A stretch of 64,000 bases of DNA from the NCBI GenBank assembly GCA_034190875.2, contig CM067358.1, positions 56,914,567-56,978,566 on the forward strand. The letters run 5' to 3'. The stretch comes from Urechis unicinctus. Taxonomy: Eukaryota > Annelida > Polychaeta > Xenopneusta > Urechidae. The notes under the pieces were generated by a model. That model ran no database searches. It was given only the letters and a program-made list of their open reading frames with translations, and had not been told where the DNA came from. Below are positions 55,349 through 64,000 of the stretch, in pieces (position 1 is the first letter of the stretch; each line of letters starts with the position of its first letter). Both the position numbers and the translations under genes were made by a program.

Positions 55349-56388
55349 AGATCGTATACGACTTATGATGGCTGGTTGCTTCGACTTCCGAGTGAGAGCC
55401 AACTCGTTTGACATGCACCAGTTACAAACTCAGCGCCACAAATTGGCCAAAATCAGCCGCCTCTTTCGTAGCAGGTCAGAACCATCGGTGAAAACTTCTT
55501 CGCCCGTACCCTCCCCTAAAGGGTCACCGAAACACGCTTCCGGCAAGGACTCCCCGGGCGTCTCGCCTGGAGCTGCTCCGCGGCGACGCTTCATGCGGGT
55601 GGTGAGGGATTCCGAGCAGACGGGCGAGGAGTACGAGAATCCACATGTCATCCGCAAATACACACAGGAGTACGTATCTGTATTACAGAAGTCGCTGTCA
55701 GTCGATGATCGTCCCCTGCCTTATTCTGTCTCCGGTAACACTATCCTCAAGAAGTATAACTCGATCGAGGAGAAGGAAGGTGGTCTGTGCAGCAGTGGTC
55801 ACAATTCGCCGCCACTCAACGAGAAACACACCAGCTTCAAAGAAGAAGTCGAGATTATCGAATACGATAAGAAAGGCAAAATCCCCATGCTGTACCCTGA
55901 TCACACACACGGAGAAGTTACACGACGATTCTGACGATGACTTTTTCTTGGAATCAGACAGTGGTGAGGATTCTGAGCTGTCTAAGGATGACGCCAATTC
56001 AGCATTAACTACGGACTCCTCCATTTCAGCATTAACTACGGACTCCTCCAATTCAGCATTAACTACGGACTCCTCCAATACAGCATTAACTACAGACTCG
56101 GTTAAGAGTAACATTGACTCTGAGGAGAATGTTAAGTCCCACCAATGTGCAAATGACACTTGTGACAATGAATCGTCAGATTCTAATGAGCAAGAACAAC
56201 CCATCAAGAAATCCAAGATGCACAAAACCACAACTCGCCACCTACACCATTGTTCACAGTCGCTGGTCATCGAAGGAGAAGGCAACTTAGGGACAGTACA
56301 TATTGAACTGAGTTCAGAGGTCATATTAGAGGAGGACACAGAAGCTCTGGATGACCTTCACCTTCTCCAGATGAGGGTGGAACCTTAA
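55349..56388 (+). CDS. Terminal exon of an unrecognised Ser-rich/acidic protein, one frame break
   Basis: Acceptor GTGCTTGCAG (ends 55348). The first frame reads DRIRLMMAGCFDFRVRANSF and continues to TGA at 55934; it contains RSRSEPS (14-3-3/RxxS-type site), a Pro/Ser-rich part, ENPHVIRKYTQEYVSVLQKS and a charged stretch. From the CA run at 55901-55909 the second frame continues naturally as EKLHDDSDDDFFLESDSGED and stops at 56388. The second frame holds four 9-residue repeats (S-A-L-T-T-D-S-S-N) and a long acidic, probably disordered tail. I infer one protein whose frame changes by one base at the microsatellite: an assembly error, an allele or a disabled gene. The start may be spliced rather than the Met at 55365. 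Family unknown to me. Confidence 0.6.
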
Positions 56389-59300
56389 TCTAATCAGGTA
56401 AATAAGTTTGCTAGATATTGTGCTTTTGTCTTACATCAGAACAGTGGGCTGTATGAATAATGTCATGAAGCCTCCCCATGTAACCGTGGCTCCTTATTCT
56501 GCTTTCAGGAACACCTAAGTCTTCTAAATCAAATCTGCTGTTTTGAGGAGCATGGACTGCTGAGTGCATTGTGTTCAGGACTTGTGTGCACAAACTGTAT
56601 CAGTCCTCAGCTGTGCTATCTGCTGAGGTATTCCGTGTGGGTGTGGCTGTGGCGTATGCATCCTTATACAACAGGACCATGCAGAGAAGTGTCTGATTCG
56701 TCTAGAAACTGCTGCTTCATCTAGAAGCTAGCTCACCACTAGTCCTATATATACAGTATTTATACACCTCACATGTGGTTTATATGCAGCCATGACATTG
56801 TATGGTATGTTTGTGATGTAAAGAAAGGTTTAGAATGAAATGTGATGCAATCCTTTTTGTTTTTTCATTTAGAAATGTTGTTCATAACCTATTTACATTT
56901 CTTCTTGATCAATAGAATCTCAAATGATTACTGTTGTGTCTTCAGCAAGCTTCACTGTTTAAGGCGTATGCTTTGTTAGGCCTAATATTTTGGTGATTAT
57001 CTTGTCTGGATGAGTAAGGATCTCTGATAGGGTTGTCTAAATGAGAAAGAATCTCTTGTATGTTTGAGTCTGGATAACATTGTGTGGTTGAAAATGATGC
57101 AAATTGGAATGTTAGCGCCTTAGGCTTTGCTCATAATGATTGGTGCAGAAACATTGATATAGTGGTTAATGTATCGCAGGATCGAAAACTATACAGGCTT
57201 CCAGTAGGGGTGAGACGTGCTTGTTAGCTGTAGTGTCATTGATTCATGTCGAAACATCCGAGAGCGAAGTTAGCTCTGTTAAGGCTGATTGATCATTGAA
57301 GGTGACTCATGAAAAGTGGGTGTTTAAAATGATGATCTGTTTTCGGCTGAGATGTCTTTTGTTTGTTTGGTAACATTAAGTCATCCTCCATTTAGGGTGT
57401 GCTGATAAACCCAGCGCTGTTGTGGCATCAACAGGTGTGTCATGTGATCTTTGTTCTAGGCCGTGTTGCCTTTTGTTGGAAGTGGGCTCCGGTGCTCAAG
57501 TGTTTTGTTTTGATGTGGAGTTATCGGGTCGGGGTAGTAGCTGGGGAGCTACTGGGCTTGGGTGGTTCACGCTCCGGGCGCGTGATTGCTCGTGTTACCC
57601 GCACCCGCCTCGCTCGCGTATTGGTTGGCTGTAAGTCACGTGACCGTTAACCGCCCTGTTGGTTGTCACGTAGCTTTCTTCGCCCGCCAAAACCGGGTCA
57701 TATCCTTGTTCTACTTTCGGGACACTCGAAGGCTAAACCAGGCCTTGTACACTGCCATGAACTGGTGAGGATAATAACTCTGCCTGGAAGCTGGGGAAAT
57801 TGCAGAGCGAGCTGCCTCATGCCTCCGCTGTACTTTAGCTATATCTCTGGATGTTAGCAGGCCGCCGTTTCCATGAGTGTTTCGCGGCCCATGTGGTGAA
57901 CTAGTCTCCCTTATCGATTATGTAAATGTTTGCGCCACCAACAGCTCTGGGGAGAATGACCTAGCTATAAAGCCCCCATTCTTAGTAGACTTAATATTTA
58001 TACTAAGTTCAAAACGTGCTAACAGTTGATTTGCCATATAAACCTTGATTTAAGCTAGTGTGTCTTAACACATGAGGTTGTATGTTCGTATGAAAGAGTA
58101 GGTTGTCAAATTAGTGTGAATTCAGGAAAAACTATGTACGCATTGTATTGAAATTATTTATTGAATGACATGTGATGCCAACATTTTATTTTTTTAACAA
58201 TAAAACGTTAAAACGAAACTCTGCCTATTGATATTTGTATCGCCAACTCGAAAACAACAAGAAAGTCGTCCTCAAAAGAACGCGTGGATGGCCTTGTATG
58301 TGCTGACGAAATTCATTTAAAACGCCCTCGTTGGAGGCCGGGCCCACGGTGACCATGTTGTAGTGATAAAGCACGCCTACCTACACCGCTCAAGTCTCCA
58401 AAGAGTGATTAATGTTATCCTGTTTATTTTCACCCCGCTTAGATCTGCCATATATGGTATTGTGATACAACGGACATAGACCTTTCCAAATAGCGATGTC
58501 AGGCCTTACTACGACACATCGTGTTTTAAGGAGTGCTTATTCACACCCACACATAACGTCTCGATAAATACAAGCCTCCAAAGAGTTTTAAAGCGCTTTT
58601 AACTCGGGTATTTCTACGACAATGAATTATTCGCTACGCTTCCGATGCTCGGACTTCCTTAAGCGGGTCCGACCCAGCATCGCACATCTGAGGCCATAAT
58701 TGTCACTAAAAGAGTCTGTATCGGAAGCTAGGAATATATACATATATCGTCCTTAAACGTTGTCTGTGTTATATGACGACAATGCCTCCTCAATGCCATC
58801 CCTCCAGATTCCCAAGGCAGTGCATAATTCATGGCCACAGATGACCTTGTCCCCGTTTTTGCCCAGTGGCATCAACAAAGCTGACCTCCAATGGGCAAGC
58901 GCAGCCTGTACTAAACGGGCCTCATCCCGTCAGCATGAACGACGCGCGATGAAGACGCATCGCACCCAGTCGTCGCACTCACCAATACTGCGTTTTATCA
59001 CCACCATCAACTACGTGGTTCATCAATCCAACGAAATTCACAGAAAGTATTAAAAACTTAGCATGTAAACATGTAGCAGAAAGTTGCCTATATAAAGTAT
59101 AAGCAGAGCTGGCTGTTTACTGGCGACTCCAGGTGCTGACCCCGGCCTCATCGTAAGCTCTCCTGGTAACCCAGCGAGACAAAGAAGGATAATTCTGTTG
59201 ACCACCACCAGCCCTTTGTCAATTGACACCCGCCACCCCGATACGTAATGATCCGAGGTGGCGACAAAGCCCGGCTTTCAACCACTCGACCTCAATACGA

Positions 59301-60670
59301 TAGCTTATATCCGCGACAGTAGATGGATAATTATATAACGTAATTCGACCATTGATCGATCTTAACTGGAAGCGGACTATTCGGCTTGGATAATATTCTG
59401 GATCTATTCGATAATACCTCTAAACATACAAGGTGACATATGTTTTTATCCGAACACATGTAATGAACAATCCAGATCATAATAAGTTATGATGTCATAC
59501 CCAGCATCGCAAATATACGCATCACCCCATCTTGGTAATATTGTATTCAAATACACATTGACCAATATTCTAAAAATAGAATGACACTTATACAAGCAAC
59601 AAAATACATAATACAACATATGGCTCAGCAAATGCGAGTGGCAAGCCGTGAGTAACTGGATTCAGTAATCGATAATTCGGTAATTGAGAGATCGATGGTT
59701 ATTATTGGGCAGTCTTAATGCTACCAACCCGAATCATCTTCCCTTCTGAATACGCCGAATGTTGGTTCGTTCGCATCAGCTTGATGCGTTAGGTCATGCT
59801 GACTGTATCAGTGCATTCCCAGCTGCCCCTCGGCACGTATACCCGGGCTGCGAGTAGCAAGAATATGTTCGATATCTTCAACACCCCAGCAACTACCACC
59901 ACGCCCCATACAGAAACAGCCGTGCTGTTCACACAATAGCTAGGTATAGTCAGCATTGATGCCAACTCACGGGAAGCTGGAATCAGTCGCTGCATCTCGA
60001 TGACCACCGCTTCCTCAATCTACCATAGTGACATTGACAAGCGGGTTTATAGGTTGATATTAATTCGATTTGTACGGCCTTCGCATATTGATCTTAAAAT
60101 AGCCACCACATGCTGGTTTCCCGTGCCCTGCTTTCTGAGAGTGACCTAGTTGCAGACCGACTGCGATTCTACTTGGGTTTGGCGAGCAATCAATACTGAG
60201 CCCCGGCTTCCCCAAGGCCAATAACCCTCAAAAGGTTCCTCTTATTGAAACAGTAGGTTGTTGACAGTTTACTGCAATAGTAAAACTGTAACACCTTACA
60301 TCAACCGCGTTCAAATGGGGCTCTAGTCCTGTTTTACACAGATGTCATAGGTTCACGGTCTCAGAGTAGACAATGGGACGAGGCTTCCATGTTGATTTCA
60401 TGACAAAACTTTGGTCCGTTTTTCAATCCCTCAACCCCCTAGTGTCCTAGAACATTCAGGAGGTTCACATATATTACCTGATTACTACCCAGATAGGCTA
60501 AGGTTGACATATCTGAATAAATAGTTTACAGCTGATGATAGTCAGTAATATTTATTCTTGAATAAATACGAAGCAGAGGTTGGATGAATGTCCTATAGGA
60601 CAATGTGACTTTTTAAATTTACAATAATCACATTGATCTAACATTGGATTTCCACGAGCGTCTACAAGCT
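56389..60670. other. Probable 3' UTR, then intergenic
   Basis: No coding region recognised. An AATAAA at about 58199 could end a long 3' UTR of the 55-kb gene. From 57.4 kb on, only chance ORFs are present. Confidence 0.4.
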
Positions 60671-61309
60671 TCAAGTACCGCCCTCTGTTGATCGCACATC
60701 AGCGACATATGAGTCAGCCTCTTCCTGCGAGGCATTTTCTTCACCAAAATGCTCTGCCTCTTCTAACAAGTTATGTGCATTCGTTGATGTTCTGGGAGAG
60801 CTACTGAGTGTTGGAGGCTTGAGGTCGTCGGTCAGTGAATCAGCGTCTCTGCCGCTACTCTCACTGTCAGTTTTACACCGCACAATTGTACAGCGTTTGA
60901 TTGTGTCTGTGGAGAGGACGCTGTCATTAGCATCACTTTCACTCTCATCTTCGTCGTCCAGATCACCCTCCTCGGGCAAGTCGAGTTCACGGAGGACAGC
61001 CTCCACGTCAGAAGTAACCGAGCCAACACTATCACCTAGCGGGTCGTGCGCAGCGAGCTCAGTCTGGCTGGTGGACACGCCCACATCCTGTTTGCTAGTC
61101 TGAGTATGCTTCTCGTCCGTGTCGACGGGGATATGACGTGTAGCGGTGCTGCTGATCTGGAGCAGTTCGCGCAGTGTCTTGTTCTCATGTTGTAGCTGCA
61201 CGAGTTGTTGCTGCCCTGACGTATCTACCCGCTCGTCCATGGCGATAGCCTGCCTCATAACGGCGACCATCTCACAGATCTTATCTATCTGTTCCGTGTT
61301 ACAGGACGA
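60671..61309 (-). CDS. SIKE/FGFR1OP2-family coiled-coil protein, last coding exon
   Basis: Acceptor on the minus strand CTTGTGTCTGTTCCAG, then SSCNTEQIDKICEMVAVMRQ, AIAMDERVD and QLVQLQHENKTLRELLQISS, ending with TGA at 60673-60671. The block 'IDKI.EM.AVMR.AI..DE.....Q...L..EN..LRE.LQI' is the conserved C-terminal coiled coil of FGFR1OP2 and SIKE1, subunits of the STRIPAK phosphatase-kinase complex. After it comes an extra acidic Ser-rich extension of about 150 residues (EEGDLDDEDESESDANDSVL) that the vertebrate proteins, as I recall them, do not have at this length. Upstream exons were not found up to 64 kb. Frame also stays open 5' of the acceptor to 61396, which I consider intronic. Confidence 0.75.
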   Translation of the reverse strand, partial: SSCNTEQIDKICEMVAVMRQAIAMDERVDTSGQQQLVQLQHENKTLRELLQISSTATRHIPVDTDEKHTQTSKQDVGVSTSQTELAAHDPLGDSVGSVTSDVEAVLRELDLPEEGDLDDEDESESDANDSVLSTDTIKRCTIVRCKTDSESSGRDADSLTDDLKPPTLSSSPRTSTNAHNLLEEAEHFGEENASQEEADSYVADVRSTEGGT

Positions 61310-62790
61310 CTGGAACAGACACAAGAGATCCATCACGCTCACAATTCCTACGATTATAATATAGCTCAAACATCTGTTAACTAGGGAAACAATCACAACA
61401 AGGCCATTATCATGGCATCATAGAACTTATTTCTTGCACATATAGCAGTATATGTTCACTGATTTTGGTAAATAATGCGAAACCGTATCAAGTCAATATA
61501 CAAAAATATTTGATATAGAGTGCAAATTGCTATACAACATAGCAACCGATAGTTTATAACAGCACAGATTAGAATACACGACATTTTACAGGATTTGACT
61601 AATGAGAAATCTATATGACGCATTTCACACGAGGTTTAATTTTACCATCATGATCACATTAGCTAACATATTTGTGGAAGTATATAGAATCCATGATGTT
61701 GTAATCATATCGGTCTGCTCGCGCTTTTTCACACCAATGATGACGATGGCACACAAATGTCATTTATCGTCACAGGCATCATAAAGCTTACATATGCTGT
61801 CATAGCGTTCATTATTCCCATGACTAGATTACCAGATTACCTCGTATTACCGGAGCGGTCATAGCGGAGTATTGCTCTGTGACAGCGTTTCTTTAAATCG
61901 CATGGAAGTTTCTGAGCAATTGGGGAATGGGGGCAGGTGGGGGGAGGGTGGGAGGTGGGGGGGGGGGGGAGATCAACAGAGCCATTAGCTTCAAGACCGA
62001 TGACGATGGGCATGTGTTTTACTCAGTAACATACTTTATGTGGAATGAGCCCTCTTAGCATAGCTATAAGCTCTTGGGTACTATAAGGTAATGGAGTTGG
62101 TGGCTTTTTGCCTCGAAACTGGTTGATATGTATGAGCCCTAGGGTCCTTAGCCATGTGATGGTTCCTCAATCACATGGCTCCACACTCGGGTTATTTCAC
62201 CTCCTACTTACACTACAGGTTTCCCCCATATATCTATATACTGGTATATGGTAGCAGACAATGTGAATGTAGCAACAACAGAATTGGAGGTTCAAACAAA
62301 CTGATAATTCCTGGAGTGAATGAAATCCTCCAAAATTACCATGATCCACCAACAGTCAAAATGCTGGACATGAACCGCTGCACAGAAACCCATTAGAAGT
62401 TGGAGCAATAGCACCGGGACCCACACTCACAGCGTTCAGATATGCCAAGTGTGCTAGCCAAGGTCTAACTGAGTCATAAATTGGTCAGGTCATTCCACAA
62501 ACAAAACACTGATGGCAGCCAGCCATCCTAATCCAGACCCAGGGGTCCAATCCACAACATACAGGTCAAACCCTTGATCTACAGGTACAACCATATAGTG
62601 GTCCAACCCTAGATCTAGTGGCCCAACCCTAGATCTAGAGGTCCAACCCTAGATCTAGAGGTCCAACCCTAGATCAAGAGGTTTAACCCCATACCTAGAG
62701 GTAAAACCCCATAACTAGAAGGTGTTACCCAAGAAATAGATGACCTACACAAGACCTTAAGGTCCTTATCCACAGATACCTAGTTAGTTA
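61310..62790. other. Intron or 5' flank of the SIKE/FGFR1OP2-like gene, no exon seen
   Basis: AT-rich. Contains a guanine-rich tract at 61920-61972 (GGGGGAGGGTGGGAGGTGGGG) and a short 20-21-bp array (GTCCAACCCTAGATCTAGAG) at 62575-62720. Confidence 0.45.
62575..62720 (+). repeat. 20-21-bp array GTCCAACCCTAGATCTAGAG
   Basis: About six copies, increasingly diverged to the right. Confidence 0.85.
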
Positions 62791-62799
62791 CCTGATCAA

Positions 62800-63447
62800 C
62801 CTGATGTATCACCCAAAGACAACCCAGCCTGATGCATCACCCAAAGACAACCCAGCCTGATGTATCACCCAAAGACAACTTAGCTTGATGCATCACCCAA
62901 AGACAACTCAGCCTGATGCATCACCCAAAGACAACCCAGCCTGATGCATCACCCAAAGACAACTTAGCCTGATGCATCACCCAAAGACAACCCAGCCTGA
63001 TGTATCACCCAAAGACAACTTAGCTTGATGCATCACCCAAAGACAACTCAGCCTGATGCATCACCCAAAGACAACTTAGCTTGATGTATCACCCAAAGAC
63101 AACTTAGCTTGATGCATCACCCAAAGACAACTCAGCCTGATGCATCACCCAAAGACAACCCAGCCTGATGCATCACCCAAAGACAACTTAGCCTGGTGCA
63201 TCACCCAAAGACAACCCAGCCTGATGCATCACCCAAAGACAACTCAGCCTGATGCATCACCCAAAGACAACTTAGCCTGATGCATCACCCAAAGACAACT
63301 CAGCCTGATGCATCACCCAAAGACAACCCAGCCTGATGCATCACCCAAAGACAACTCAGCCTGATGCATCACCCAAAGACAACTTAGCCTGATGCATCAC
63401 CCAAAGACAACTTAGCCTGGTGCATCACCCAAAGACAACTCAGCCTG
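62800..63447 (+). repeat. 28-bp satellite array
   Basis: About 23 copies of a 28-bp unit, CCTGATGCATCACCCAAAGA plus CAACYYAG. Copies differ mainly at the CAACCCAG/CAACTCAG/CAACTTAG positions and at GATGTATC/GATGCATC, with a suggestion of higher-order alternation. Confidence 0.95.
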
Positions 63448-63830
63448 AGGGGGGGGGTGTAGGGGGAACGGGAGGAGAGTTTTAGAGAGAGGAAGAGAGG
63501 GGGAGTTAGCAAAAGAGAAAGAGAGAGAGAGAGAGAGAGAGATAGAGAGAGAGAGGGGAGAGAGAGAGGAGAGAGAGCCCAAGAGAGAGAGCCCAAGAGA
63601 GAGAGACCAAGAGAGAGGGAGAGAAAGAAGAGAGAGACCAAGAGAGTGAGAGAGAGGAGAGAAAGAGAGAGAGAGAGAAGAGAGAGAGATCAAGAGAGAG
63701 GAGAGAGAGAGAAGAGAGACCAAGAGAGAGGGAGAGAGAGAGTGAGAGAGAGAAGAGAGAGAGACCAAGAGAGAGGGAGAGAGAGAGCGAAGAGAGAGAA
63801 GAGAGAGAGGCCAAGAGAGAGAGAGTGTGT
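63448..63830 (+). repeat. Purine-rich GA tract
   Basis: GA dinucleotides interspersed with AGACCAAGAGAGAGGGAGAG-type units of about 30-40 bp. Strand-asymmetric purine sequence of nearly 400 bp, with spurious ORFs on both strands. Confidence 0.9.
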
Positions 63831-64000
63831 AGAACTGTAACCGTAATGAAAGTAGTCAACTGGTGTGGAGTCATAATCCCCCCACCTCTCAAATACCAAA
63901 CCTAAATGTTCTGAACGGGTTAGTTTCCAAATTAGATAGTCCCTATGTAGCAAGTAGAGGCCTTTGAAGTAAACATTCCAAAACCCATCAATCCCCATAA

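Noticed and set aside
61310-61396. 5' extension of the SIKE/FGFR1OP2-like ORF to a Met at 61396
   Set aside because: A strong polypyrimidine acceptor (TTGTGTCTGTTCCAG) lies directly before the conserved block, so the upstream part is most likely intron.

Overview
This is a genomic window from a metazoan. Genes are split by GT-AG introns, there are secreted and membrane multidomain proteins, and Polinton, hAT-like, TTAA-type and SINE-like repeats are present. Four introns (one of them in a decayed gene copy) carry minisatellite arrays that begin at or just after a 5' splice site, two of them copying the splice junction itself. Intronic minisatellites of that kind were described, as I recall, from amphioxus under the name 'mirages'. 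With the Polinton and the mucin/NIDO/AMOP/VWD/EGF/SEA architecture, a cephalochordate (Branchiostoma-like) source is my best guess. It is an inference, not a proof.

Layout. (1) 1-8.8 kb, + strand: the 3' part of a decayed tandem paralogue (gene A) with VWD, EGF and SEA exons, premature stops and a 20-nt deletion. One of its introns holds a 4-kb transposon flanked by TTAA. (2) 8.9-11 kb: several minisatellites, including a 35-bp array in two subfamilies. (3) 11.5-33.4 kb, + strand: gene B, an apparently intact receptor-like mucin of about 1,900 residues in 31 exons that I could join with consistent phase throughout: signal peptide, Thr/Ser-rich mucin repeats, EGF, NIDO, AMOP, VWD, a cadherin-like segment, nine EGF-type modules, SEA domain, transmembrane helix, basic tail. 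A degenerate Polinton/Maverick (24.0-29.8 kb), itself carrying a SINE-like insertion, sits in the intron that splits the SEA domain. (4) 34.7-44.5 kb, - strand and convergent with gene B: a complete acylglycerol kinase (AGK) gene in 13 exons, about 420 codons, with a large intronic minisatellite, a MITE and a hAT transposase remnant. (5) 44.5-55.3 kb: mostly gene-poor DNA with hAT-like MITEs (one nested inside another), a second SINE-like copy and a cluster of a palindromic motif. (6) 55.3-56.4 kb, + strand: a terminal exon of an unrecognised Ser-rich/acidic protein, broken by one frame change at a CA run. (7) 60.7-61.3 kb, - strand: the last coding exon of a SIKE/FGFR1OP2-family coiled-coil gene whose upstream exons are not seen here. 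(8) 62.5-63.8 kb: a 28-bp satellite and a purine-rich GA tract.

Genes A and B are a tandem pair from one ancestral locus. AGK, the SIKE/FGFR1OP2 gene and the 55-kb gene are unrelated neighbours. All exon limits come from reading splice sites, frame and protein similarity by eye; no alignment or transcript data were available.
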